In this document: positions 51,907 through 61,455 of the stretch, one piece after another
How the letters are laid out: every line of letters begins with the position of its first letter
Numbering within the stretch: position 1 is the stretch's first letter
Source of the DNA: Velocimicrobium porci
GTDB taxonomy: Bacteria > Bacillota > Clostridia > Lachnospirales > Lachnospiraceae
DNA length: 64,000 nucleotides
Direction: 5' to 3'
Assembly (NCBI RefSeq): GCF_009696045.1
Contig: NZ_VUMT01000001.1
Coordinates: 186,001-250,000 of the forward strand
Program-made: the position numbers and the translations under genes
Notes under the pieces: generated by a model
Databases searched by the model: none
Told to the model about the DNA's origin: nothing
What the model saw: only the letters and a program-made list of their open reading frames with translations

Positions 51907-53178
51907 TCATTCCCAATTAAGAATACTCCTTTTTATGTCCCCAATCATATACAAAGAACCTAATGCACAAATAATGCCATCAAAGCCGGCTTTCTCTATC
52001 GCCTCTTTACAAGCTTTCTCTATATTATCATAAGCAGTCACCTTTACTCCCATTCCTTCCAGAACAGCTTGCAATTCCTTTGCTTCCATTGCTCTAGGAG
52101 TTGGCGGCGTAACCGTAAAAAACTCCGAAGCTGACGAAACCAATTCCCTCATCATATTTGCAACGTCTTTGTCTTTCATTGCTCCGACAATAAATAAGAT
52201 TTTCTTATCCTCAAACAATAATTTAAGACTTTCTGCTGTCGCCTTTATTCCTTGCGGATTATGTGCTCCATCAACAATAAATACCGGATTTTCATGAAGC
52301 AGCTCGAATCGCCCAATCCATTTAGCAGTACGAAGACCTTCTCTTAATGCCTCATCGCTGATTTTATAACCTTTTTTTCTCAAAACTTGAATTATTTCCA
52401 AAACAACTGCCGCATTAAATAATTGATAACCTCCAATCAAAGAAACTTTAAGTTCTTTCCAGGCTTTATAATCAAATACTTGCCCATGCAAATCTACTTT
52501 TTCTCTTCTTAATGTCTGATAATCCGGACAAATCATTCTGGCATTTTTCTCTTTACAGACTTTTTCAAAAACTTCCAATGCCTCCGCATTTTTTCCATAG
52601 ACAACTACATCGCCATTCTGTTTTATAATTCCTGCTTTCGAACTGGCAATTTCTGTTATTGTATTGCCAAGTATCCTCATATGATCAAATCCAATTGCTG
52701 TAATTACAGAAACTAAAGAATCCTCAATGACATTTGTAGAGTCAAATGTACCACCTAACCCAACTTCTAATACAACAATATCACATTTCTTTCTTCGAAA
52801 AAATTCCATACCAATTGCCGTATTCAAATCAAACTCGGTCGGTGCTTCTTCCATCGTTTCTGCCAATGGACGGATAAATGTAACAATCTCTGCCAGTTCT
52901 TCATTTGAAATCATTTCTCCATTATATTGAATTCTCTCATTAAAGATATAAATAAAGGGTGAAGTAAATAACCCCACCCGATAACCAGCTTCTTTTAAAA
53001 CAGAAGCCAACATGGCAGACGTAGAGCCTTTTCCATTGGTTCCTGCAACATGAACAAATTTCAAATCTTTTTCCGGATTTTCCAACTTATTAAGTAAATC
53101 CCGAATTCGATTCAGCCCCGGCTTTTTGTTTACCCATGAAACACTATGTATATACTCCAATGCCTCATCATAATTCAT
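51907..53178 (-). CDS. folC: Folylpolyglutamate synthase/dihydrofolate synthase
   Basis: Adds glutamate to folates. The 423-aa protein has HVAGTNGKGSTSAMLASVL (ATP loop, residues 43-61), LFTSPFIYIFNERIQYNG near 75, EVGLGGTFDSTNV near 138 and FDHMRILGNTITEIASSKAGI near 166. The C-terminal ligase domain has VDGAHNPQGIKATAESL near 302. It is the second gene of the one-carbon operon. Confidence 0.95.
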   Translation of the reverse strand: MNYDEALEYIHSVSWVNKKPGLNRIRDLLNKLENPEKDLKFVHVAGTNGKGSTSAMLASVLKEAGYRVGLFTSPFIYIFNERIQYNGEMISNEELAEIVTFIRPLAETMEEAPTEFDLNTAIGMEFFRRKKCDIVVLEVGLGGTFDSTNVIEDSLVSVITAIGFDHMRILGNTITEIASSKAGIIKQNGDVVVYGKNAEALEVFEKVCKEKNARMICPDYQTLRREKVDLHGQVFDYKAWKELKVSLIGGYQLFNAAVVLEIIQVLRKKGYKISDEALREGLRTAKWIGRFELLHENPVFIVDGAHNPQGIKATAESLKLLFEDKKILFIVGAMKDKDVANMMRELVSSASEFFTVTPPTPRAMEAKELQAVLEGMGVKVTAYDNIEKACKEAIEKAGFDGIICALGSLYMIGDIKRSILNWE

Positions 53179-53203
53179 AAATTATCCTCTTCTTTCCTTA
53201 AAG

Positions 53204-54094
53204 CTACCTTAGTATAACTTTTTGATCCAGATTTTTTCGCCATCCAGCACCCTGTACAATTTCAGACACATCTTCATATTTATTCAAAGAGTATATATGA
53301 ATTCCATTCACTCCCAAATTCATATATCGAAAAATTTGTTTGATTGTATATTCTTTTCCTGCCTTTTTAAAATCTTCCGGATTATTGTAATACCGGCTTA
53401 TTATTTCTGCCAACTCTCTTGGAATGGAGCATCCATTCATCGAAAGTGTCATTCGCAACGTCGCTTCCTTATTAAGAACAGGCATAACTCCCACTACAAT
53501 TGGCAGATGAATTCCTGCTTTCCGAAGCATCTCTACCCAACGCTCGAATTGTTCTAAATCATAACAAAGCTGTGACATAATAAAGTCAGCTCCAGCATCT
53601 TGTTTCATGCGGATATGTGCAATATCTTCTTCAAAGGTATCACATTGAATATGCTTTTCAGGTGCCCCCGCAGCTGCAATCCCCATGTCCGGGAAATTTT
53701 CTTTTATAAATGCAATCAATTGGTTCGCATGCTGAAAATCACCGCGTGTATCTTCCCATCCGGACGGAATATCACCACGCAATGCCAACACATTTTCTAC
53801 TCCTTTTGAAATGTATTCCTCTAATTCTCTCTTAATCCCCTCTCTTGTATTACTAATACAAGTAAAATGTGTCATTGGAATCGCCATCCCTGCTTTTTTT
53901 ATCTCGTGGCAAATTTCCATGTTTCTCCCTACATTTGTCCCTCCAGCCCCATAAGTACAACTGACAAAATCAGGCTGAAACTGATATAATTGATTTAATG
54001 TATTAATTAATGGCTCAATCGGCTGTTTTTCTTTTGGTGGAAATACTTCAAAGCTAAATGTCATCTTTTTTTTCAAAATATCCGCTATTTTCAT
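53204..54094 (-). CDS. metF: Methylenetetrahydrofolate reductase
   Basis: Reduces methylene-THF to methyl-THF using FAD. At 296 aa it has FSFEVFPPKEKQPIEPLINTL with the catalytic Glu, FVSCTYGAGGTNVG, NVLALRGDIPSGW and the flavin-site ADFIMSQLCYDLEQFERW. The C-terminus has GVNGIHIYSLNKYEDV. The start at 54094 is chosen because AAAGGAAA is 4 nt upstream; an earlier in-frame ATG has no RBS. It is the first gene of the operon. Confidence 0.94.
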   Translation of the reverse strand: MKIADILKKKMTFSFEVFPPKEKQPIEPLINTLNQLYQFQPDFVSCTYGAGGTNVGRNMEICHEIKKAGMAIPMTHFTCISNTREGIKRELEEYISKGVENVLALRGDIPSGWEDTRGDFQHANQLIAFIKENFPDMGIAAAGAPEKHIQCDTFEEDIAHIRMKQDAGADFIMSQLCYDLEQFERWVEMLRKAGIHLPIVVGVMPVLNKEATLRMTLSMNGCSIPRELAEIISRYYNNPEDFKKAGKEYTIKQIFRYMNLGVNGIHIYSLNKYEDVSEIVQGAGWRKNLDQKVILR

Positions 54095-54149
54095 ATTGTT
54101 TCCTTTCCCGTAACTCTTCATTACCCCAAAAAACTTATCATATTTTTAT

Positions 54150-54178
54150 ATAGTATCATTAGAAAAATTAGAAGTCAA
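54150..54178 (-). promoter_or_regulatory. Promoter of the metF-folC-fchA-folD operon
   Basis: TTGACT (54173-54178) and TACTAT (54150-54155) with a 17-bp spacer on the minus strand, about 55 nt before the metF start. Confidence 0.75.
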
Positions 54179-54187
54179 GAAAAACAA

Positions 54188-54204
54188 TTGTCTTTGCAAG
54201 ACAA
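54188..54204 (-). terminator. Short terminator after the AT-rich ABC-2 genes
   Basis: TTGTCTT / AAGACAA around a 3-nt loop, followed on the minus strand by TTGTTTTTC. It separates the ABC-2 pair from the metF promoter. Confidence 0.6.
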
Positions 54205-54265
54205 ACATATTTCTGAAAATTTATTTTTAACAGAATATGGAATAAACTTTCCTTTTTTGATTTTT

Positions 54266-54844
54266 TCAGCCTAAATCAATAATTGAAATATCATTAAACT
54301 TTGATTTAAACTCTTCTTCATGACTAGTGATAATAATATTTTTTTCCTGTCGGACTAATTTTTTTAAAATCAAAATAATTAATTCTTTTCCTGCCGAATC
54401 AACCGATGCAAAAGGCTCATCAAAAATATAATTTTTCTTTTCAATAACTGAAATAATTGTAAAAAAGAATAGTTTTAATTCCCCACCTGACAACATCCTT
54501 ATCTCTTTTTCCCATATTTTTTCATAGTCAAATATTTTCTTATACTCTTCCATCTTACTCCAATAATACTCTTTATAGTTCTTTATTTTTTGTAACCTTA
54601 ATAAAAATTGAACCATATCTTTTGCTTTCAATCGCCCTGAAAAATATAATTGCTGATTTAAATATACAATGTTTTCATTTCCTGTTATTGTTCCTGAATA
54701 GGAAGTATCTAAACCAGAAATACAATCTAATAAAGTCGTTTTTCCCGATCCATTCTTTCCTTTTAAATAAGTTATACCATCATCTATATCTAAATTAAAA
54801 TTGTTATATAATTCTCTTTTTGAAAAATTTCTTATTTTTATCAT
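54266..54844 (-). CDS. ABC-2 type transporter ATP-binding protein, short
   Basis: A compact 192-aa ATPase. Walker A is [16 protein letters not shown] near 28, signature RMLSGGELKLFFFTI near 116, Walker B KNYIFDEPFASVD near 137 and H-loop ITSHEEE near 170. It is shorter than most exporters' ATPases and very Lys/Ile/Asn-rich. It lies 3 bp after the permease gene. Such two-gene units often export peptides or give self-protection, but no peptide gene is visible near by. Confidence 0.88.
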   Translation of the reverse strand: MIKIRNFSKRELYNNFNLDIDDGITYLKGKNGSGKTTLLDCISGLDTSYSGTITGNENIVYLNQQLYFSGRLKAKDMVQFLLRLQKIKNYKEYYWSKMEEYKKIFDYEKIWEKEIRMLSGGELKLFFFTIISVIEKKNYIFDEPFASVDSAGKELIILILKKLVRQEKNIIITSHEEEFKSKFNDISIIDLG

Positions 54845-54847
54845 ATA

Positions 54848-55525
54848 CTATCTCCTCTCTGTCGGAAGCGGATTGAAATGAAAAATGCTATATAATCCAC
54901 CTCCAATTAAGATTACACTAATTATAATATATTGTATAATTTCTTTCACTTGACTTAAAAAAAGTAAATTAGAAAAATATATAAAAGGATTAAATTTGTC
55001 CAAAGTGCGATTAACCCCTATTGAAAGAAATAACATGATAAAAACAATATTCACAAATACGGATAAAGAATTTACATGAACATTTCTAATCAGTGTAATA
55101 TTATAACAAAAAAAAGCAATTGGAATAAATAATATTAAATACAACACAGAATATAAATTCATATAGAAAAAAGAAAAACCATATAAAATTGTACTAACCA
55201 AATTAAATAGAAATAAACAGACAAACGAGTAAACAATTTGCGTAAATAAATTAGCAAAAAAGAACGTATAAGCCTTTCCACTTATTGAAAACGCTGTTTT
55301 TAATGTACCCGCTTCTTTTTCTGTCAATGAATGTATTCCTATTCCATAAATATAAGAAGAAATAATAATATAAGTCCAGCCAAAACGCATATCTGTCATT
55401 TCTACCACTTTATCACAATTAATAATCAAAAAAAACGCCGGCATAGTCAACGACCATATCATTTTTAACTTATCTTTTTTTAGCATCTTCACATTCAAAA
55501 CAAAAAATGCAATCACTTGATCCAT
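54848..55525 (-). CDS. ABC-2 type permease, AT-rich
   Basis: A 225-aa protein with about six hydrophobic helices, typical of ABC-2 permeases: segments near 20-38, 50-65, 88-115, 118-138, 150-170 and 190-212. Codons are strongly A/T-biased and the residues F, I and Y are enriched relative to neighbours. No Shine-Dalgarno precedes the ATG; a TATAAT box at 55559-55564 leaves a leader of about 27 nt. It pairs with the ATPase at 54266. Substrate unknown. Confidence 0.8.
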   Translation of the reverse strand: MDQVIAFFVLNVKMLKKDKLKMIWSLTMPAFFLIINCDKVVEMTDMRFGWTYIIISSYIYGIGIHSLTEKEAGTLKTAFSISGKAYTFFFANLFTQIVYSFVCLFLFNLVSTILYGFSFFYMNLYSVLYLILFIPIAFFCYNITLIRNVHVNSLSVFVNIVFIMLFLSIGVNRTLDKFNPFIYFSNLLFLSQVKEIIQYIIISVILIGGGLYSIFHFNPLPTERR

Positions 55526-55663
55526 TTATCTAACTATTAATGTATTTTTTTGAGGATTATTATAAGTTATTTTGTCATAAAAGTCTATGATATTTTAGGA
55601 AAAGTTTACTTTTTATACAATTTCTATGTATAAATATACTATTTTATAGTAAATAAGTGCAAT

Positions 55664-55718
55664 AAAAAAAGTACTGCCTTGCTCCAAAGTTTTTTACTAT
55701 CGCAAAACAATACTTTTT
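55664..55718 (-). terminator. Terminator of the cobalamin/heme operon
   Basis: On the minus strand AAAAAGTATTGTTTTGC pairs with GCAAGGCAGTACTTTTT, including G-U pairs, and T follows. It lies 20 bp past the stop of the methylmutase gene. Confidence 0.8.
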
Positions 55719-55738
55719 AACAAAAACTACTCTTTTAT

Positions 55739-56380
55739 CTATACCAGTTTTCTTCCCTGTGCCATATATAACAAGGCATTGCAAATCGAAGCCGCAACGT
55801 TGCTTCCACCCTTTCTTCCTCTTGCTACAATATATGGAATATCAGCCGTCATAATCAGCTCTTTTGATTCTACTACATTCACAAATCCAACCGGTACACC
55901 TATCACTAATGCCGGATTTATTTTTTCTTCCTTTATTAATTCATAAAGACGTATTAAAGCAGTTGGCGCATTTCCAATTGCAAAAATCGCATTTGGATAT
56001 TCCCTCGCAGCTTTGTTCATGCTGGCAACTGCACGAGTTGTTCCATGTTCCTTTGCCTCTTTTGCCACATCATCTTCCGCCATAAAACAGTGAACTTTGC
56101 CGCCAAAATCCTGTAATGCTTTTTTATTTACTCCCGCTTTCGCCATATTCGTATCCGTTATAATAACTGCGCCATTTTTTATCGCTTCCATTGCTTTCTC
56201 AACAACCTGTTCTGAAAAACATAAGCTATCCTGATAAGAAAAATCAGCGGTCGTATGAATGACTCTCTTTATAATCGGTTTTTGAATTGGATCCAGCTCT
56301 CTTGTCAATTCTTTTTCTATCAATTCAAAGCTTCTCTTTTCAATTTCTCCGGGCAATACATTTTGCAATTCTACTTTCAT
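55739..56380 (-). CDS. cbiC: Precorrin-8X methylmutase (CbiC/CobH)
   Basis: Moves a methyl group from C-11 to C-12 to make hydrogenobyrinate/cobyrinate. The 213-aa protein has the catalytic-His motif RVIHTTADFSYQDSLCFSE near 40-58, ITDTNMAKAGVNKKAL near 75, FAIGNAPTALIRLYELI near 141 and VGVPVGFVNVVESKELI near 160. It is the last gene of the block. Upstream cbi genes for the earlier ring steps are not in the window, so the pathway continues elsewhere or the operon is split. Confidence 0.94.
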   Translation of the reverse strand: MKVELQNVLPGEIEKRSFELIEKELTRELDPIQKPIIKRVIHTTADFSYQDSLCFSEQVVEKAMEAIKNGAVIITDTNMAKAGVNKKALQDFGGKVHCFMAEDDVAKEAKEHGTTRAVASMNKAAREYPNAIFAIGNAPTALIRLYELIKEEKINPALVIGVPVGFVNVVESKELIMTADIPYIVARGRKGGSNVAASICNALLYMAQGRKLV

Positions 56381-56398
56381 CTTCGTTCCTCTTCTCCC

Positions 56399-57937
56399 TT
56401 ATCGTTTATTGGCAAGCATTTCTTCCCTGCTTATTCCCATTATTTTGTATATTTTATTCATGTCAAGATTTTTTCTCACTTCATCTGCAAGCTTATCATA
56501 CTGCATTTCTTTATATTCCTCAAAAGAAACAATGGAGCACTCTCTTCCTTTCAGCCCTTTCCTTTGAAGTAGTAAATTAAGAAGTGCATTTCTCACCTTT
56601 TCGTTATCAAAAATACCATGTACATAACTTCCTGCAACATTTTTATAGACTGCACCATCTGGTTTTTCCATTTCTTCATCGGAAAGAAAACTCTTTATTT
56701 TCGTTAAGCTTTTTGCGGATTCTTCCAATGTAGTCACACCCATATGAATCTCATATCCTTCAATTGGTACATTCGATAATATTTCATACTCTCCTTCTAA
56801 TCTGGCAAAATGCCCACGTACTCTCGTCCGGACTTTTTTACTTTCAAACACAGTAGTTAAAGGTAACAGACCTATTCCTTCCAAATCCCCCTTTCCTTCT
56901 ACTCCATCAGGGTCTTTTAGTTCTTTTCCAAGCATCTGATAACCACCGCAAATTCCAAAAATAAGGGTACCTTTTTGTTGTGCTTTTTTTATACCTGCTT
57001 CTAGACCATTTTGTCTAATCCATAATAAATCAGCCATTGTACTTTTTGTACCAGGCAGTATAATCAAATCCGGACATCCTAGTTCTTCCACTTTTTTTAC
57101 ATAACGCACACCAACCTCTTCGATTGCCTCTAATGCATTAAAATCTGTAAAATTAGAAATCCTAGGAAGGCAGATTACAGCTATATCAATTAAACTTTTT
57201 TCTGTTTTTCTCGTTAATCGTTCGGATAAACTGTCTTCGTCTTCGATATCAACCTGCATATAAGGAACAACTCCAAGAACAGGCTTATGAATTTTTTCTT
57301 CTAGCATGATAAGACCTGGTTCCAGTATTTTTTTGTCACCTCTGAATTTATTAATGATGACCCCTTTTATTCGTTCCCGTTCTTCCTCTTCCAGTAATAA
57401 AACCGTTCCCGCTAACTGTGCAAAGACACCACCCCGGTCAATATCTCCTGCAAGCAATACCGGTGCATCTGCTATTTTTGCCATTCCCATATTTACAATA
57501 TCATTTTCCTTCAGATTGATTTCAGCAGGGCTTCCTGCACCCTCAATTACAATAATATCATACTCTTCTTCTAATTCACTTAACGCCTTTTTTATATCTG
57601 GAATTAAATTGTGTTTATATTGAAAATACTCCGAAGCTTCCATATTTCCTCTGACCTCGCCATTTACAATGACCTGAGAACCCATATCTGTTGTCGGCTT
57701 TAGAAGAATCGGGTTCATCTTAACTGATGGCTTCACACCAGACGCCTCTGCCTGCATTACTTGTGCTCGTCCCATTTCAAGTCCTTCTTCGGTAATAAAC
57801 GAATTCAGTGCCATATTTTGTGATTTAAAAGGAGCTACTTTATATCCGTCCTGTTTAAAAATCCGGCATAATCCTGCAACTAAAAAACTTTTTCCTGCAT
57901 TGGACATTGTTCCTTGAATCATAATTTTTTTTGCCAT
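56399..57937 (-). CDS. cbiP: Cobyric acid synthase (CbiP/CobQ)
   Basis: Amidates adenosylcobyrinic a,c-diamide at four sites using glutamine. The 512-aa protein has [22 protein letters not shown] near 6 (landmarks GTMSNAGKS), a dethiobiotin-synthetase-like domain with [14 protein letters not shown], and a C-terminal glutamine amidotransferase with the nucleophile in [14 protein letters not shown]. The ending [14 protein letters not shown] has the active-site His. It lies 18 bp before cbiC. Confidence 0.95.
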   Translation of the reverse strand: MAKKIMIQGTMSNAGKSFLVAGLCRIFKQDGYKVAPFKSQNMALNSFITEEGLEMGRAQVMQAEASGVKPSVKMNPILLKPTTDMGSQVIVNGEVRGNMEASEYFQYKHNLIPDIKKALSELEEEYDIIVIEGAGSPAEINLKENDIVNMGMAKIADAPVLLAGDIDRGGVFAQLAGTVLLLEEEERERIKGVIINKFRGDKKILEPGLIMLEEKIHKPVLGVVPYMQVDIEDEDSLSERLTRKTEKSLIDIAVICLPRISNFTDFNALEAIEEVGVRYVKKVEELGCPDLIILPGTKSTMADLLWIRQNGLEAGIKKAQQKGTLIFGICGGYQMLGKELKDPDGVEGKGDLEGIGLLPLTTVFESKKVRTRVRGHFARLEGEYEILSNVPIEGYEIHMGVTTLEESAKSLTKIKSFLSDEEMEKPDGAVYKNVAGSYVHGIFDNEKVRNALLNLLLQRKGLKGRECSIVSFEEYKEMQYDKLADEVRKNLDMNKIYKIMGISREEMLANKR

Positions 57938-57955
57938 AGAAACACCCCACTTTTC

Positions 57956-58957
57956 TTATAAATTTTCATTCTCTAGCGTTTCGCAATCAATAAAATGAAT
58001 GTGGTCTAATTTTTCCTCTGCTAAAACAGCAGTAATTCCGTCCCCGTTTTTGACCTGCCAATGATAAAAGTCTTCATGAGGGTTGGAAAGCTCGTCTAAA
58101 ATAGCCATAATTGTACCACCATGTACAACAAACGCAATTTTTGTTAAGTTTTTTTCTTTGGCTTTTCTTATTGCACACCAAAATGCCTGAATCGTCCTTG
58201 TTTTAAATTCTTCTCTCGTTTCCCCATCTGGAAAACCAATTGTTCCATTACTTTTAATCCATTCCTGATATGCTTTTTCTTCTTTTATTTCTTCATAATT
58301 TTTATACTCATAAATTCCAAAATCACATTCCCTGAGCCCTTCTAAAACTTCCGCTTCTACATTTTTATAAATATAGGAAGCAGTCTGTCTGCACCGCAAA
58401 AGAGGACTTACAAAAACATAATCTGCTTTGGGATACTGTTTGTTTGAAAGAAGCCAGATTGCTTCCTTTGTCAGTTCCTCATCCGTAGTTCCTACATATC
58501 TACGCTCTTCATTTCCCTTTGTCTTTCCGTGACGAATCAATACAACTTCCAACTCTTTTTCCTTTATCACAGTTCCAATCCCACAAGTAATTCGTGTCAC
58601 CTTATCTGCTCTTTTCGCAAGCATACAACAGATTCGCCCGGTTTTCTCACGCCATTTTCGTTCAAGAGCATCCATAGGAACAATACCATATCCAATCTCT
58701 GTACTGATTATAATCATATCTTCCCATTTCTCTAATATCTGTTCTACCAGCCGTTCAATCGGATACTCTTCTTTTAACCAGCGAAAAAGAAATAAATGGA
58801 AATTGTTAATCGCTTTTATCTCATTTTTTCCCTTTTCCCATTGTGTAATATCTAATACTCCCGTTTTTCCATCTATGATATCAGCCTCTGTAATTGAATA
58901 ATGTTCTTTTACATAATCAAGCTTTCCCTGAAACGCTCCTCCAATCACAAATTCCAT
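57956..58957 (-). CDS. CobU-like/CobC fusion: degenerate kinase domain plus histidine phosphatase
   Basis: A 333-aa two-domain protein. Residues 1-125 look like a CobU kinase, with FVIGGAFQGKLDYV in place of the P-loop GGSGSGKS and a WEDMIIISTEIGYGIVPMD segment. The key Lys-Ser/Thr of the P-loop is changed. Residues 136-325 are a histidine phosphatase with VVLIRHGKTKGNEERRYVG and FVVHGGTIMAIL, fitting alpha-ribazole phosphatase CobC. A complete cobU lies at 59763, so the N-terminal domain is probably not the main kinase. It lies between cobS and cbiP. Confidence 0.82.
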   Translation of the reverse strand: MEFVIGGAFQGKLDYVKEHYSITEADIIDGKTGVLDITQWEKGKNEIKAINNFHLFLFRWLKEEYPIERLVEQILEKWEDMIIISTEIGYGIVPMDALERKWREKTGRICCMLAKRADKVTRITCGIGTVIKEKELEVVLIRHGKTKGNEERRYVGTTDEELTKEAIWLLSNKQYPKADYVFVSPLLRCRQTASYIYKNVEAEVLEGLRECDFGIYEYKNYEEIKEEKAYQEWIKSNGTIGFPDGETREEFKTRTIQAFWCAIRKAKEKNLTKIAFVVHGGTIMAILDELSNPHEDFYHWQVKNGDGITAVLAEEKLDHIHFIDCETLENENL

Positions 58958-58983
58958 TTCATTTCCTCCAATTCACCTGTTCT

Positions 58984-59757
58984 TTACAAAATAACACCAC
59001 TTATGTAACTCATAATAACAGACACAATTATAATGCCAAGCTCACAAATCTGAAGAAAATAGCCTGCCAAATCGCCTGTAATTCCACCAAACTCTTTGTA
59101 TGCCATGTGTTTATAATAGAAAAAAATGCACCAGCCTGCCACTGCACAGGCAACTCCAATCACCGGATTTGCCCAAACCATACCAGCCATAGCAAGAAGC
59201 AGATAAAGTCCCATAACTACTCTGACTGCTCTTTTTTCTGCTACATTTGAAAAAGAAGCCAACATTCCCTCTTTTCTTGCTCCTTTTAAAGTCACCATTG
59301 CAAGTCCGCTAAATGCTCTTGAATAGACAAAACCAATTGCAACAACTACTACAAAATCAGAAGAAATTTCACTTGCAAATCCAAGATTTAATAAAAAGTA
59401 AACAATACCTCCTATAATAGCAAAGGCACCGGTATGAGAATCTTTTAGAATCTCTAACTTTCTTTCTCTCTCTGCATAAGAACTTCTCGCATCCATTGTA
59501 TCAAGAAATCCATCGACATGAATCCCACCTGTAATAAAAATCGGAAGGCAGACTAAAATAGAAGCTGTCAATAAAGCACCGGCTCCACATTGCTGTAAAA
59601 AAGAAAAAATAATATAATATGCAATTCCTATTACTCCTCCAATCATCGGAAAAAAACAAATCGCATATTTCATATTTTCTTTTGACCAGTCTGCTCCTTT
59701 CATAGGAATTTTTGAATACATCGCAAAAGCAATCTTAAATGCCTGCCATAGCTTCAT
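58984..59757 (-). CDS. cobS: Adenosylcobinamide-GDP ribazoletransferase (cobalamin synthase)
   Basis: Joins adenosylcobinamide-GDP and alpha-ribazole in the membrane. The 257-aa protein has about six helices and the family's ITGGIHVDGFLDTMDARSSYAERERKLEILKDSHTGAFAIIGG (landmarks GGIHVDGFLDTMD and LEILKDSHTGAFA) near residues 75-117. It ends 26 bp before the CobC-fusion gene and lies 5 bp after cobU. Confidence 0.94.
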   Translation of the reverse strand: MKLWQAFKIAFAMYSKIPMKGADWSKENMKYAICFFPMIGGVIGIAYYIIFSFLQQCGAGALLTASILVCLPIFITGGIHVDGFLDTMDARSSYAERERKLEILKDSHTGAFAIIGGIVYFLLNLGFASEISSDFVVVVAIGFVYSRAFSGLAMVTLKGARKEGMLASFSNVAEKRAVRVVMGLYLLLAMAGMVWANPVIGVACAVAGWCIFFYYKHMAYKEFGGITGDLAGYFLQICELGIIIVSVIMSYISGVIL

Positions 59758-59762
59758 GCCCG

Positions 59763-60287
59763 TTACCTCCTGCTTTTTTTATGATAAATCGGAATGGAAT
59801 AGACAACTTCGATTACTTCATCTGCTATCCTGCCAATTTCTTTATTTACTTTTCCCAAATACGATAAATAACGCATTGATTCTTCATCATAACAGATTCC
59901 ATCTGAAAAAACTTCATTTGATACAATAACAACCGCATATGCCTTTTCAGAGATACTGCGAATTCCTTCCATAATTTCTTCTACTGTCCATTTTTTTGCA
60001 CCATTTTCCTGATACATTTCGTTGGCCACAAGATTTGACATACATTCCAGCAGCACAACACTGTCTTTTTCAATCTCTATTTTCTTTAATCCTGTATAAC
60101 ATTCGACTGTATGAAACTTTTTATCGGCTCTCATGGCTTTATGTCTGGCAATCCGCTCCTTACATTCTTTGTCAAACGGAATCATCGTTGCAATATAGAC
60201 CCTTCTTTTCTCACCAAACGAAAGCACCCTTTGTTCTGCAAATTCAGATTTTCCGCTTCCACTTCCTCCTGTAATCAGACTAATCAT
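59763..60287 (-). CDS. cobU: Adenosylcobinamide kinase/guanylyltransferase
   Basis: Phosphorylates adenosylcobinamide and attaches GMP. The 174-aa protein has the P-loop ITGGSGSGKSEFAEQ near 4, VYIATMIPFDKECKERIARHKAMR near 29 and VVIVSNEVFSDGI near 122. The start at 60287 is chosen because GAGGAG lies upstream and because ATGATTAG overlaps the cobT stop by 8 bp, implying coupling. Confidence 0.94.
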   Translation of the reverse strand: MISLITGGSGSGKSEFAEQRVLSFGEKRRVYIATMIPFDKECKERIARHKAMRADKKFHTVECYTGLKKIEIEKDSVVLLECMSNLVANEMYQENGAKKWTVEEIMEGIRSISEKAYAVVIVSNEVFSDGICYDEESMRYLSYLGKVNKEIGRIADEVIEVVYSIPIYHKKSRR

Positions 60288-61389
60288 TCCGCTTCTCCTC
60301 AGCTTTTTTATTATAGTCAATATATTCTTCTATATCAGCTTCATCAAATGTTCTCATTTTTGTATATACATCAATTCCCATTTGAATCAGTGGAAGTACT
60401 GCAATTGCACCTGTCCCTTCACCAAGACACATGTCACAGGTTATGAACGCCTTTAGTCCTAATGCTTCAATCAGAAGTTGCCCGGCAGGCTCTTTTGAAA
60501 TATGGGAAGCAAATATGTAATCAATTGACTCAGGTGAAATCTTTGTTGCACAAAGAGCCGCAACCGATGAGATAAATCCATCTATTAATACAGGAATTTT
60601 ATAAATCGCACCACCTAAAAAAAGTCCTGTCATTCCTAAAATATCATATCCGCCCAGATGAGCAAGCAGGGAAAAGATATCTTTCTTTTGTTCTCCCTCA
60701 AATCGTGCAATCGCTTTTTTTACCGCTTTTATTTTTCTTTCCAGTCCTTCATCAGATAACCCGGCTCCACGTCCCGTCGCTGTTTCCACCGGAATATCTA
60801 ATAAAACAGAAGCTAATGCACTGCTAGGCGTTGTGTTTCCAATTCCCATTTCTCCGGTTGCAATCACGTCATACCCTTGTTTTTTTAACTCACCGACTAA
60901 GTCAATTCCTATTTTCAATGCCTTTTTACATTGTTCAACTGTCATTGCAGGTTCCTTTACGATATTATTCGTTCCATTTTCGATTTTCCGATTTAAAATC
61001 GCAAATGGAATCACCTTACTTTCCGGATAAGTATCTGTATCCATTCCAATATCAACCGGAAATACATCTACACCAACCGATTTTGCCATAATTGCAACAC
61101 TTGTTTTTTCACACGTAAATCCTTCTGCAACAATTTTAGTGACAGAAGAGTCACTTTGGGTCACCCCTTCTTCTACTACTCCATGATCACCACACATAAC
61201 AACAAGAGCCGCCCGCTCCATTTTTATTTTTCGATAATCTCCACAAATTCCTGCAAGCCGGATAACCGCTTCTTCCAGCCTTCCAAGGCTTCCCAATGGT
61301 TTTGCCAAAGAATCCCAATGTCTTTTTGCTTTTTCCATTTCCATTCGATTCGCTGGTACAATTTCTTTTAACTGTTCTTGTAAATCCAT
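60280..61389 (-). CDS. cobT: Nicotinate-nucleotide-dimethylbenzimidazole phosphoribosyltransferase
   Basis: Activates the lower-ligand base of cobalamin. The 369-aa protein has LAKPLGSLGRLEEAVIRLAGI near 29, VMCGDHGVVEEGVTQSDSSVT near 63, and GEMGIGNTTPSSALASVLL near 179. A C-terminal motif LCLGEGTGAIAVLPLIQMGIDVY carries the catalytic Glu near 336. It overlaps cobU by 8 bp and lies 66 bp after hemL. Confidence 0.95.
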   Translation of the reverse strand: MDLQEQLKEIVPANRMEMEKAKRHWDSLAKPLGSLGRLEEAVIRLAGICGDYRKIKMERAALVVMCGDHGVVEEGVTQSDSSVTKIVAEGFTCEKTSVAIMAKSVGVDVFPVDIGMDTDTYPESKVIPFAILNRKIENGTNNIVKEPAMTVEQCKKALKIGIDLVGELKKQGYDVIATGEMGIGNTTPSSALASVLLDIPVETATGRGAGLSDEGLERKIKAVKKAIARFEGEQKKDIFSLLAHLGGYDILGMTGLFLGGAIYKIPVLIDGFISSVAALCATKISPESIDYIFASHISKEPAGQLLIEALGLKAFITCDMCLGEGTGAIAVLPLIQMGIDVYTKMRTFDEADIEEYIDYNKKAEEKRND

Positions 61390-61455
61390 ACCTTCGCCCC
61401 CAATATTTTTAATTTTTATCTAATTGTAAAAATATCATTAATAGAACCAAAAGCT

